In this document: in pieces, positions 28,476-36,310 of the stretch
Layout: each line of letters starts with the position of its first letter
Numbering within the stretch: position 1 is the stretch's first letter
NCBI GenBank assembly: GCA_019637105.1
Contig: JAHBWF010000067.1
Coordinates: 1-38,676 of the forward strand
DNA length: 38,676 bases
Direction: 5' to 3'
Source: Labilithrix sp.
GTDB taxonomy: Bacteria > Myxococcota_A > Polyangia > Polyangiales > Polyangiaceae
The notes under the pieces: generated by a model
The model's database searches: none
The model's input: the letters and a program-made list of their open reading frames with translations, nothing else
Told to the model about the DNA's origin: nothing
Made by a program: the position numbers and the translations under genes

Positions 28476-30019
28476 CGAGCCCGCCCGTCGCCTCGTCGTC
28501 CTCGGAGGCGACGGCGTCCGCGCCGCCCGCGCTCGAGATCGCCGGCGCGGAGAAGTCGTTCGGCGCCGTCGCCGTGCTCCGAGGGGTGAGCCTGAGCGTG
28601 CGCCGCGGCGAGATCCACGCGCTGCTCGGCGAGAACGGCGCCGGCAAGAGCACGCTGATGCGGATCCTGCTCGGCGCGGAGTCGGCCGATCGCTGCCGGA
28701 TGAAGCTCGCCGGGGCGCCGTACGCGCCGTCCGGGCCCGGCGCGGCGCGCAGGGCCGGCGTCGTGATGGTGCCGCAGGAGCGCACGCTGTGCCTCCACCT
28801 GACCGTCCTCGAGAACGTCGTCCTCGGGCTCGAGCCCGCGCGCGCCGGCTTCGTCCGCCGCGGCGCGGCGCGCGAGCTCGCCGAGCGCGCGCTCGGCCTC
28901 GTCACGGGCGTCGGGCGCCGGATCCCGCTCGACGTCCGCGCCGGGAGCCTCGGCGTCGCGGACCAGCAGCTCGTCGAGATCGCCCGGGCGCTCGCTCAGG
29001 GGGGCGCCGCGACGCACGCGAGCTCGGAGGACGGGCTCTCCGCCAAGGTCCTCGTCCTCGACGAGCCGACCGCCAGCCTCGGTCAGGACGACGCCGCGCG
29101 GCTCTTCACGCGCGTCCACGCGCTCAAGGCGGCGGGCCTCGCGGTCGTCCTGGTGACGCACTTCCTCGGCGACGTGCGCGCGCACGCCGACCGCTACACG
29201 GTGCTCCGCGACGGCAAGGTCCAGGGCGAGGGCGATCCGAAGGTCACGCCGCCCGAGCAGATCGTCCGCGAGATGCTCGGGCGGGAGCTCGAGGCGTCGC
29301 GCGGCGAGCCGCGGGCCGGCGTCGCCCCCGGCGAGCGCCCGGGCGAGGGCGTCCTGCTCGACGTCGACGCGCTCGGCGGGCTCGAGCGGCCGCGCTCGGC
29401 CACGTTCGCCCTCCGCCGCGGCGAGGTGCTCGGGATCGCCGGGCTCGTCGGCTCGGGGCGGACGGAGCTGCTCCGCCTGATCGCCGGCCTCGACGCCCGC
29501 GTCCGGGGCGCCGTCCGCGTCCGCGCCGACAAGGGCGTCGGCCTGCTCAGCGAGGACCGCGGCGGCGAGGGGCTCATGCTCTCGCGCTCGATCGCGGAGA
29601 ACGTCACGCTCTCGAAGCGCGGCGCGTTCGTCTCGCTCCCGAGCGCGCTCCTCGTCGAGGGCGCGCGGTGGATCGCCGAGCTCGCGATCAAGGCGAGCGG
29701 CCCCGCGCAGGCGGCGGGGGAGCTCTCCGGCGGCAACCAGCAGAAGGTGCAGCTCGCGCGCCTCCTGCGCGAGGACTACGACGTCCTCCTGATCGACGAG
29801 CCGACGCGCGGCATCGACATCGCCAGCAAGACGCAGGTGCTCGCGCTCGTGCGCCAGCTCGCGCAGAAGGGGAAGGGGATCGTCCTCGTGTCCAGCCAGC
29901 TCGACGAGCTCGTCTCGACGTGCGATCGCATCGCGGTGCTCCGGCGGGGCGAGCTCGGCGCGCCCCGGCCCGCGTCGGAGTGGACCGAAGAGGAGCTGCT
30001 CCTGGAGGCCTCGTCGTGA
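28472..30019 (+). CDS. Sugar ABC transporter ATP-binding protein (RbsA-like, two NBDs)
   Basis: A 515-residue ATPase with two fused nucleotide-binding domains that energises sugar import. First domain: Walker A GENGAGKST (53-61), signature region SLGVADQQLVEIARAL, Walker B VLVLDEPTAS. Second domain: the expected degenerate Walker A GLVGSGRTELL, intact signature LSGGNQQKVQLARLL and Walker B VLLIDEPTRGID. An extra 13-15 residues (GGAATHASSEDG) lie between signature and Walker B of the first domain, where relatives run straight on. GTG 28472 overlaps the TGA of the binding-protein gene and is chosen for that coupling; the first 20 residues are a Ser/Ala-rich extension. The permease gene starts within its last codons. 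Confidence 0.93.
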   Translation: MTSPPVASSSSEATASAPPALEIAGAEKSFGAVAVLRGVSLSVRRGEIHALLGENGAGKSTLMRILLGAESADRCRMKLAGAPYAPSGPGAARRAGVVMVPQERTLCLHLTVLENVVLGLEPARAGFVRRGAARELAERALGLVTGVGRRIPLDVRAGSLGVADQQLVEIARALAQGGAATHASSEDGLSAKVLVLDEPTASLGQDDAARLFTRVHALKAAGLAVVLVTHFLGDVRAHADRYTVLRDGKVQGEGDPKVTPPEQIVREMLGRELEASRGEPRAGVAPGERPGEGVLLDVDALGGLERPRSATFALRRGEVLGIAGLVGSGRTELLRLIAGLDARVRGAVRVRADKGVGLLSEDRGGEGLMLSRSIAENVTLSKRGAFVSLPSALLVEGARWIAELAIKASGPAQAAGELSGGNQQKVQLARLLREDYDVLLIDEPTRGIDIASKTQVLALVRQLAQKGKGIVLVSSQLDELVSTCDRIAVLRRGELGAPRPASEWTEEELLLEASS

Positions 30020-30966
30020 ACCTTCGCTCGCTGCTCGGCGCCCGTCGCCCCGCGTGGCTCGGCCCGCTCGTCGCGGTCGTCGTCGTCTACGCCGTCTTCG
30101 CGGTCCTGACGCCCGACACCTTCCTCCGGACGCAGAACCTCCTGACGATGGCGCGGCAGACCGTCGTGGTCGCGATCTGCGCGCTCGGGATGACGATGGT
30201 GATCGTCACCGGCGGCATCGATCTCTCGGCCGGATCGCTCGTCGCGCTGACCACGGTCCTCGTCGCGCGCCTGCTCCGGAGCGGCTACAGCCCCGCCGTC
30301 GCCGTCCTCGGCGCGATCCTCGTGGCCGCGCTGGTCGGCGCGTCGATCGGCGCGCTCGTCGGGCGCCTCAAGATGATGCCGTTCGTCGTCACGCTCGGCG
30401 CGATGACCGTCCTCCGCGGCGCCGCGAAGGGGCTGGCGGACGAGCAGAAGATCGACTGCGACACCAAGGGGCTCGAGCGGCTCCTCTCCGCCGATCTCTC
30501 CGCGCCCGGGCTCTGGCTCGCGCTCGCGCTCGCGCTCGCCGTCGCGCTGCTGCTCAACTACACGCGCTTCGGCCGCCACGTCTTCGCCGTCGGCAGCAAC
30601 GAGGCCGCGGCGCGTCTCTGCGGGATCGACCCGGCGCGGGTGAAGATCCTCGTCTACGTGCTCTCGAGCACGCTGTTCGCCGTGGCGGGCGTGATGGAGC
30701 TGTCGACGCTCACCGTCGGAGACCCCACCGACTCGATCGGCCTCGAGCTCGACGTCATCGCGGCGGTCGTCATCGGCGGCGCCTCGCTCGCCGGCGGGGA
30801 GGGCAGCGTGATCGGGTCGGTGCTGGGGGCGCTCCTCATGACGGTCATCAAGACCGGCGCCGTGCACCGCGGGATGCCGAGCTGGACGCAGGAGATCGCG
30901 ACCGGCGCGATCATCGTGCTGGCCGTCGCCGTCGACCGCCTCCGGCACGCGCGGTCGCGGCGCTGA
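30016..30966 (+). CDS. Sugar ABC transporter permease (RbsC-like)
   Basis: A 316-residue inner-membrane permease of the BPD_transp_2 family with about eight to ten hydrophobic helices. Conserved parts include ALGMTMVIVTGGIDLSAGS (about residues 56-74), MPFVVTLGAMTVLRG and IAAVVIGGASLAGGEGSV, which match RbsC, XylH and related permeases. It forms the translocation pore with the ATPase encoded upstream, probably as a homodimer. GTG 30016 overlaps the stop of the ATPase gene by four bases. It is the last gene of the operon; the following SDR gene has its own leader and ribosome-binding site 87 bp downstream. Confidence 0.93.
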   Translation: MNLRSLLGARRPAWLGPLVAVVVVYAVFAVLTPDTFLRTQNLLTMARQTVVVAICALGMTMVIVTGGIDLSAGSLVALTTVLVARLLRSGYSPAVAVLGAILVAALVGASIGALVGRLKMMPFVVTLGAMTVLRGAAKGLADEQKIDCDTKGLERLLSADLSAPGLWLALALALAVALLLNYTRFGRHVFAVGSNEAAARLCGIDPARVKILVYVLSSTLFAVAGVMELSTLTVGDPTDSIGLELDVIAAVVIGGASLAGGEGSVIGSVLGALLMTVIKTGAVHRGMPSWTQEIATGAIIVLAVAVDRLRHARSRR

Positions 30967-31021
30967 CCTACCGCGTCGCAGCTCGAGGCCCGTGGCCGCT
31001 CGTCCGGCCGCGCCGATCGTG

Positions 31022-31027
31022 TAGGCT
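31022..31027 (+). promoter_or_regulatory. Candidate -10 element of SDR gene
   Basis: TAGGCT, 26 bases before ATG 31054. Unlike the leaderless cases in this window, the gap includes a good Shine-Dalgarno (AAGGAG), so this would be a conventional leadered transcript. Confidence 0.35.
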
Positions 31028-31053
31028 GCCTGCCTCTCGACAAGGAGCTCACG

Positions 31054-31779
31054 ATGCGCCTGAAGGACAAGATCGCCCTCGTCACTGGAGCCAGCCGCGG
31101 CATCGGCTACGCGAGCTGCCTCGCGCTCGCCGCCGAGGGCGCGACCATCGTCGGTACGGCCCGCAACACGAAGGACCTCGCGGCGCTCGAGGAAACGATC
31201 GCCGCCGCGGGCGGCAAGGCGAAGACCTTCGCCGGCGACGTCACGAAGGCGTCCGACGTCGCGGGCGTCGTGAAGGGCACGATCGACGCCTTCGGGCGGA
31301 TCGACATCCTCGTGAACAACGCCGGCGTCGGCGGCTACCGGCCGTTCCTCGACTGGACCGAAGAGGACTACGACCGGATCATGACGACGAACGCGAAGTC
31401 GACGTGGCTCTTCTGCAAGGAGGCGATCCCGCACATGCTGAAGCAGGGCGGCGGGAACATCGTCAACGTGTCGAGCGTCGCCGGCCTCCAGGGCTACCCG
31501 AACGAGGGCATCTACTGCATGTCCAAGTTCGCGCAGGTGGCGCTCTCGCAGTCGCTCGATCGCGAGTTTTACGACAAGAACATCAAGGTGAGCCTGGTGT
31601 GCCCGGGCGGCGTCGAGACGCACTTCGCGATCGGCGACGGCCGCACCTACGACGGCGCCAACATGAAGGGCTTCTCCACGGCCGAGGACGTCGCCGAGGC
31701 CGTCGTCCTCGCCGTCCTGCCGCGCGGCCGCTCGCGCGTGGTGAACGTGATCCTGCGGCCGATGAACGAGATGACGTGA
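31054..31779 (+). CDS. Short-chain dehydrogenase/reductase
   Basis: A 241-residue NAD(P)-dependent oxidoreductase of the classical SDR family, cytoplasmic. Motifs: cofactor-binding TGASRGIG (11-18), NNAG (88-91), active-site N114, S140/S141 in VSSVAG, and YxxxK with Y154 and K158. The length and order are those of FabG-type 3-ketoacyl reductases, but many SDR paralogues with other substrates look the same, so the reaction is not assigned. ATG 31054 has AAGGAG about six bases upstream, one of the best ribosome-binding sites here. It converges on folD, with a perfect 18-bp palindrome between them. It is not obviously part of the sugar transporter operon. Confidence 0.9.
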   Translation: MRLKDKIALVTGASRGIGYASCLALAAEGATIVGTARNTKDLAALEETIAAAGGKAKTFAGDVTKASDVAGVVKGTIDAFGRIDILVNNAGVGGYRPFLDWTEEDYDRIMTTNAKSTWLFCKEAIPHMLKQGGGNIVNVSSVAGLQGYPNEGIYCMSKFAQVALSQSLDREFYDKNIKVSLVCPGGVETHFAIGDGRTYDGANMKGFSTAEDVAEAVVLAVLPRGRSRVVNVILRPMNEMT

Positions 31780-31797
31780 CGGGCGGGCGCCCGCCCG
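31780..31797. terminator. 18-bp perfect palindrome between convergent genes
   Basis: CGGGCGGGCGCCCGCCCG fills almost the whole 20-bp gap between the SDR stop (31779) and the folD stop (31800). A symmetric hairpin could act for both strands; there is no T-run. Confidence 0.5.
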
Positions 31798-31799
31798 GC

Positions 31800-32690
31800 T
31801 CAGCCCCGCTTCGCGAGGCGCTGCTTGGCGGCGAGGAGCGTGTTCTCGAGGAGACACGCGATCGTCATCGGGCCCACGCCGCCCGGCACGGGCGTGATCG
31901 CGCCGGCGACCCGGGCGGCCTCCTCGAAGGCGACGTCGCCCACGAGCTTCGACGTCTTGCCGCCCGGCGCGCCCTCCGGCAGCGCGACGCGGTTCATCCC
32001 GACGTCGATCACCGTGGCGCCCGGCTTGACCCAGTCGCCCCGCACGAGCTCGGCGCGGCCGACGGCGACGACCAGCACGTCCGCCTCGCGGCAGCGCGCG
32101 GCGAGGTCCTTCGTCCGCGAGTGGGCCATGGTGACGGTCGCGTTGGCGCCGAGGAGCAGCTGCGCCATCGGCTTGCCGACGATGTTCGAGCGGCCGACGA
32201 CGACGGCGCGCGCGCCTTCGAGCTTCGTCCCGGCGAGCGCGATGAGCTTCATGCAGCCGCGCGGCGTGCAGGGCACGAGCCCCGAGCGCCCCGACGCGAG
32301 CAGGCCCGCGTTGACGGGGTGGAACCCGTCGACGTCCTTGTCCGCGCGGATCGCGTCGAGGACCTTCTGCTCCTGGATCTGCGAGGGGAGGGGGAGCTGG
32401 ACGAGGATCCCGTCCACGGCGTCGTCTTCGTTGAGGCGCTCGAGCAGCGCGAGCAGCTCCGCCTCCGTGGTCGAGGCCGGCAGCGTGTGGAGCTCGCCGC
32501 GGATGCCGACCTCCATGGACGCCTTCTGCTTGTTGCGCGTGTAGACCTGGCTCGCGGGATCCTCGCCGACGAGGACGACCTCGAGGCCGGGCGGCCTGCC
32601 GTGCTCGGCGACGAAGCGGGCCACGCCCGCGGCGACCTCCGCGCGCACGGACTCCGCTAGCTTCTTCCCGTCGAGGATCGTGGCGCTCAT
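31800..32690 (-). CDS. folD: Bifunctional methylene-THF dehydrogenase/cyclohydrolase
   Basis: A 296-residue cytoplasmic enzyme that converts 5,10-methylenetetrahydrofolate to 10-formyltetrahydrofolate in two steps with NADP. Conserved features: YTRNK with Y50 and catalytic K54, [44 protein letters not shown] (cofactor loop), [20 protein letters not shown] and the terminal [13 protein letters not shown]. All usual motifs are present and the length is standard. ATG 32690 is confirmed by the family start and by a TAGGCT hexamer seven bases upstream. It is downstream of parAB on the same strand (82 bp after the parB stop) and converges with the SDR gene. Confidence 0.97.
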   Translation of the reverse strand: MSATILDGKKLAESVRAEVAAGVARFVAEHGRPPGLEVVLVGEDPASQVYTRNKQKASMEVGIRGELHTLPASTTEAELLALLERLNEDDAVDGILVQLPLPSQIQEQKVLDAIRADKDVDGFHPVNAGLLASGRSGLVPCTPRGCMKLIALAGTKLEGARAVVVGRSNIVGKPMAQLLLGANATVTMAHSRTKDLAARCREADVLVVAVGRAELVRGDWVKPGATVIDVGMNRVALPEGAPGGKTSKLVGDVAFEEAARVAGAITPVPGGVGPMTIACLLENTLLAAKQRLAKRG

Positions 32691-32697
32691 CGGCGGC

Positions 32698-32703
32698 AGC
32701 CTA
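32698..32703 (-). promoter_or_regulatory. Candidate -10 element of folD (leaderless)
   Basis: TAGGCT on the minus strand, seven bases before ATG 32690; no Shine-Dalgarno between. Confidence 0.45.
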
Positions 32704-32772
32704 CTCGAGAACGGGCCGCGCCTCGATCCCGATGCGCGGCCGCGCTCGCCGCCCGCGCCCGGCGCGGGCCGG

Positions 32773-33674
32773 TCAGCTGAAGCGGAAGACGCGCGCGAGG
32801 ATGCGGTCGAGGTGGTCGAGGTCCTCGTACGGGATCGCGATCTCGCCCTTCTTGTCGTTGCGGGCGTCCTGCTTCAAGAGGACCTTCGTCCCCGCGGTGC
32901 GCGTGAGCCGCGCCTCGAGGTCGCGGACCGATGCCGATTTCCCGGGCGCGGTCTTGCCCCGCTCGGCCTCGCCGCCCTTCTGCCCCTTCGCCTTCGCCTG
33001 GCGGACGAGCGCCTCGGCCGCCCGGACGCTGAGCCGCCCGCGCACGACCTTCTCGGCGAGCTCCTCGATCTTCGACGCCGTCGGCGCGCCGAGCAGCGCC
33101 CGCGCGTGCCCCTCGGTGAGCTCGCCCGAGATGACGCGCGCGCGGACCGCCGCCGGGAGCTTCAAGAGGCGCAGCGAGTTCGCGATCGTGGTGCGGTCCT
33201 TCCCGAGCCGCTCGGCGAGCGTGTCCTGCGTGTAGCCGTGCTCTCTCGTGAGGCGGTCGAGCGCCTCGGCGAGCTCCACGGGGTTCAGGTCCTCGCGCTG
33301 GACGTTCTCGATGAGCGCCAGCTCGAACGCCGCCTTCGGCGAGACGTCCTTGACGACGACGAGGACCTCCCGGAGCCCGGCCTTCTGCGACGCGCGCCAG
33401 CGGCGCTCGCCCGCGATGATCTCGAGCTTGTCCTGGCCCGAGACGCGGCGCACGACGATCGGCTCGAGGAGGCCGTGCTCGCGGATCGACGCCGAGAGCT
33501 CCTCGATCTTGTCCTTGGCGAAGTGCTGGCGCGGCTGCCCCTTCTGCGGCGCGAGCTTCTCGATCGGGCACGAGAAGACGCTCTTGTCGCCGTAGGCCTG
33601 CGCCGACTTCCCGGGCGCCGACGGGAGCAGGGCGTCGAGCCCGCGGCCGAGCGCGCGACGCTTGCTCGCGTCCA

Positions 33675-33675
<1 letters not shown>
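32773..33675 (-). CDS. parB: Chromosome-partitioning protein ParB
   Basis: A 300-residue parS-binding CTPase of the ParABS chromosome segregation system. N-terminal [14 protein letters not shown] (about 6-19) is the ParA-contacting segment. The ParB/Srx domain has [17 protein letters not shown] and [12 protein letters not shown], the CTP-binding boxes. The helix-turn-helix is [28 protein letters not shown], near residues 140-167. A Lys-rich linker and a C-terminal dimer domain ([14 protein letters not shown]) end the protein. ATG 33675 shares its A with the parA stop TGA, so translation is coupled. No parS consensus was found in the window. The long open frame before this start belongs to the wrong frame of parA. 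Confidence 0.96.
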
Positions 33676-34505
<830 letters not shown>

Positions 34506-34517
34506 GAAGGAATGGCG

Positions 34518-34541
34518 CGCGCGTCCCCCAGAGGACGCGCG
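34518..34541 (-). promoter_or_regulatory. Hairpin in parA leader
   Basis: A 9-bp stem (CGCGCGTCC / GGACGCGCG, plus-strand reading) with a six-base loop, ending 12 bases before parA ATG 34505. It would occupy the place where a ribosome-binding site is expected and may lower or regulate parA translation. Confidence 0.4.
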
Positions 34542-34556
34542 TCGCTCGCCGACCTT

Positions 34557-34584
34557 CTTAGACCCTAGCGACCGACGACCGCAA
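34557..34584 (-). promoter_or_regulatory. Candidate parAB promoter
   Basis: On the minus strand TTGCGG (34579-34584) and TCTAAG (34557-34562) with a 16-bp spacer. Only a weak match, but it is placed correctly upstream of the leader hairpin. Confidence 0.3.
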
Positions 34585-34712
34585 CGCCTCGCGTGCGCCC
34601 GGCGGCGCGGCCGCGGCCCGCGTGGCGCGGCCCGCGTCGCTCGCCTCCGCGCCGTCCCGCCGTCCCGCCCGTCCCACCCGCGCGCTAGGCGCTCGAAATC
34701 GGGGGAGCTTTT

Positions 34713-34740
34713 TTGACGCTCCACCCGGACGTAGTATGGT
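34713..34740 (+). promoter_or_regulatory. Sigma-70-like promoter of small-gene pair
   Basis: TTGACG (34713-34718, five of six) and TATGGT (34735-34740, four of six) with a 16-bp spacer, in an A/T-rich stretch with a preceding T-run. It is one of the best promoter matches in the window, about 85 bp before ATG 34826. Confidence 0.55.
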
Positions 34741-34759
34741 GTGTCCAGATGTAGGCAAA

Positions 34760-34770
34760 CGTAGGCTACG
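34760..34770. promoter_or_regulatory. Palindrome at +1 region, possible operator
   Basis: CGTAG-G-CTACG, a perfect 11-bp palindrome about 20 bp after the -10. GTAGGC is also directly repeated at 34751 and 34761, one helical turn apart. Confidence 0.4.
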
Positions 34771-34825
34771 TCGAAGGACGCGCCGCCGCAAGGACCTTCT
34801 TGCGCGGCCGTCGACCGAGGAGACC

Positions 34826-35047
34826 ATGCGCGACGCTCTCTCGAACGTGCTCGGGGATCAGGAGGAGGAGGCGGGTGTCGACCGCATCCTCGCGGCGGCC
34901 TTCTTCCGGAAGCGGCCGCTTCAAGCGGGCTCCTCGGCCCATGTGGTGCTCCTCGCGGAACGCCGCGCGCCGCTCCGAGCGGCGACGGCTCCACGGGGGA
35001 TGGCGATGACGACCGACGGCTTTCTTGTGCGCGGAGGACGACGATGA
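34826..35047 (+). CDS. Small hypothetical protein (73 aa)
   Basis: A short gene supported by its signals more than by family: a strong promoter upstream, GAGGAG four bases before ATG 34826, and a stop (TGA 35045-35047) that overlaps the ATG of the next small gene. The protein starts MRDALSNVLGDQEEEAGVDRI, with an amphipathic helix, then FFRKRPLQAG and a mixed basic C-terminus ending RGGRR. No signal or membrane helix. Codon use is somewhat less G/C-biased at third positions than in neighbouring housekeeping genes, which lowers confidence. I do not recognise it. Confidence 0.55.
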   Translation: MRDALSNVLGDQEEEAGVDRILAAAFFRKRPLQAGSSAHVVLLAERRAPLRAATAPRGMAMTTDGFLVRGGRR

Positions 35048-35235
35048 GCGGTGTTCCGAAGAGCTACCGGACCATGGAAGAGTTCGAGCGTGAGGCCATC
35101 CGGCCGGACCTCAAGTACGGCTTCTCCCTCGACGACTTGATGCAGGACACGACCTTCGAGGGGTCGGACCTCCTCTTCGACGACACCGTCGACGAGTACG
35201 ACCCCGATCAGGAAGACGACGACGACGACTACTGA
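35044..35235 (+). CDS. Small acidic protein (63 aa)
   Basis: A 63-residue protein, translationally coupled to the 73-residue gene by an ATGA overlap and with its own GGAGGA about six bases upstream. It starts MSGVPKSYRTMEEFEREAI, has a central GFSLDDLMQDTTFEG, and ends in a strongly acidic tail (13 of the last 18 residues or so are Asp or Glu, with a final Tyr). The net charge is very negative. Such tails occur in proteins that mimic DNA or bind basic partners; that is only a possibility here. I recognise no family. It is divergent from parAB, whose ParA has a basic C-terminus. Confidence 0.7.
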   Translation: MSGVPKSYRTMEEFEREAIRPDLKYGFSLDDLMQDTTFEGSDLLFDDTVDEYDPDQEDDDDDY

Positions 35236-35411
35236 GCGCGCCGGCGCTCGCGCCTCGGGCCTCGCGCTCGAGCGCCTTGCCTTCCTTGCTCCCTCTGGGA
35301 GATCGCCTCCGGACGCCGGCCGTCCGGGGGCTTCCGTCTTTCGTGGGCCGTCGCCCCGCCGGTCCTCGATCGCGGGCCGCGGTCGCGGCGCGCGGTGGGC
35401 TCGCGTCGCGA

Positions 35412-36113
35412 TCAGGCGGCCTCGCGCCAGCGCCCGCCGGTCGGCGAGGGCGCGTCGGTGACGGCGCGCGCGAGCTCCGCGCGGATCGTCCCGAAGGCGG
35501 CCGCCAGGGCGCGCGTCGTCGGGTTCGACTCCGAGCGCGGCGTGGCGAGCTCGGCGCCGACGTCGTCGAGCGCGGTGATGGCGCGCGGCGCCAGCTCTCC
35601 GAGGCGCGACCACTCCTCGTCGGGATCGAGCGCGAGCCGCTCGGTGATCTCGAGCTCGCGCGCGAGGAACGCGCAGTAGGCGAGGAGGTCGTGGCGCAGG
35701 GCGACGGGCGCCGTGGAGACCTCCCAGAGCAGCGTCGCCGCGCGCTCGACCTGGAGCTCGAGGCCGTCCCACGCCCCGCTCGGCGGGGTGACGCGCGCGT
35801 CGCGGTACGCCCGCCGCTCGCCGAGCGCGCGCAGGATGCTCGCGTCGAGGCGCTCGCGCTGGAGCGCGCGCTCGTAGTCGTCGGGCGGCGGGAGCGTGGC
35901 GGAGGCGGCGGCGTCGGTCATGCCTCCCGCTCGTGCAGCCGGCGTGCCGCCGCGCTCGTCCCGCGTGAGCTCGCGGAGTCGCTCGCGCGCGGCTCGAGCG
36001 GGAGAGGGGGAGCCGAGGGCGAGCGTCATCGCGCCGTCGCTCCGCGGCCGCTCGGCGCGGAGCGACGCGGAGCGCGGCGTCACGACCTCGTCGCATGAGG
36101 CGCCGAGCGTCAT
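35412..36113 (-). CDS. Hypothetical helical protein
   Basis: A helix-rich soluble protein of unknown function, 233 residues from ATG 36113 or 169 from ATG 35921. The C-terminal 165 residues (from PPPDDYERALQRERLD) have clear coding composition and predicted long helices (LQVERAATLLWEVSTAPVA, LLAYCAFLARELEITERLA). The N-terminal part also has high third-position G/C but is low in structure. GGGAGG stands one base before ATG 35921, too close to be a good ribosome-binding site, and no TANNNT or Shine-Dalgarno is seen before ATG 36113, so the start remains open. No signal peptide, membrane segment or known motif. It is divergent from tig. Confidence 0.6.
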   Translation of the reverse strand: MTLGASCDEVVTPRSASLRAERPRSDGAMTLALGSPSPARAARERLRELTRDERGGTPAARAGGMTDAAASATLPPPDDYERALQRERLDASILRALGERRAYRDARVTPPSGAWDGLELQVERAATLLWEVSTAPVALRHDLLAYCAFLARELEITERLALDPDEEWSRLGELAPRAITALDDVGAELATPRSESNPTTRALAAAFGTIRAELARAVTDAPSPTGGRWREAA

Positions 36114-36212
36114 CCCTGCGACGGTCGCCGCCGGCGGGCGCGCGCTCGCGACGCGAGGCCAGCGGGCCGCGTCGAGGAAGGCGGGCGGGGCGATCGGTCC
36201 GAGTCGCGCCCC

Positions 36213-36240
36213 TTGACCCCTAACGCTCAGAAAGTATTGT
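36213..36240 (+). promoter_or_regulatory. Sigma-70-like promoter of tig
   Basis: TTGACC (36213-36218, five of six) and TATTGT (36235-36240, four of six) with a 16-bp spacer. Transcription would begin near 36247, which excludes the in-frame GTG at 36239 as the tig start. Confidence 0.55.
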
Positions 36241-36253
36241 GGCCGCCCTCAAC

Positions 36254-36301
36254 TTGGGGACCTCCCCAACCACCTCTATTGGAGGTCGACCTTCGGTCGA
36301 C
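36254..36301 (+). promoter_or_regulatory. Structured tig leader with sequestered Shine-Dalgarno
   Basis: The leader holds hairpin 1 (36254-36269, TTGGGG-ACCT-CCCCAA), an ACCTC at 36272-36276, GGAGGT at 36281-36286 and hairpin 2 (36285-36301, GTCGACC-TTC-GGTCGAC). GGAGGT can pair with ACCTC (five-base loop) or with ACCTCC at 36260-36265. If hairpin 2 forms instead, the Shine-Dalgarno is freed and brought to about nine unpaired bases from GTG 36311. These states exclude one another. Confidence 0.5.
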
Positions 36302-36310
36302 GCGACTCAC

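Larger units (their letters stand above)
34506..34825. other. Divergent intergenic region between parA and small genes
   Basis: 320 bp containing the parA leader hairpin and promoter on the left and a strong sigma-70-like promoter with palindrome on the right. No RNA gene or parS consensus is seen. Confidence 0.6.

Noticed and set aside
36239-36310. GTG 36239 as the tig start
   Set aside because: It overlaps the -10 element TATTGT, adds 24 residues without family support, and the region has paired stems rather than coding composition.
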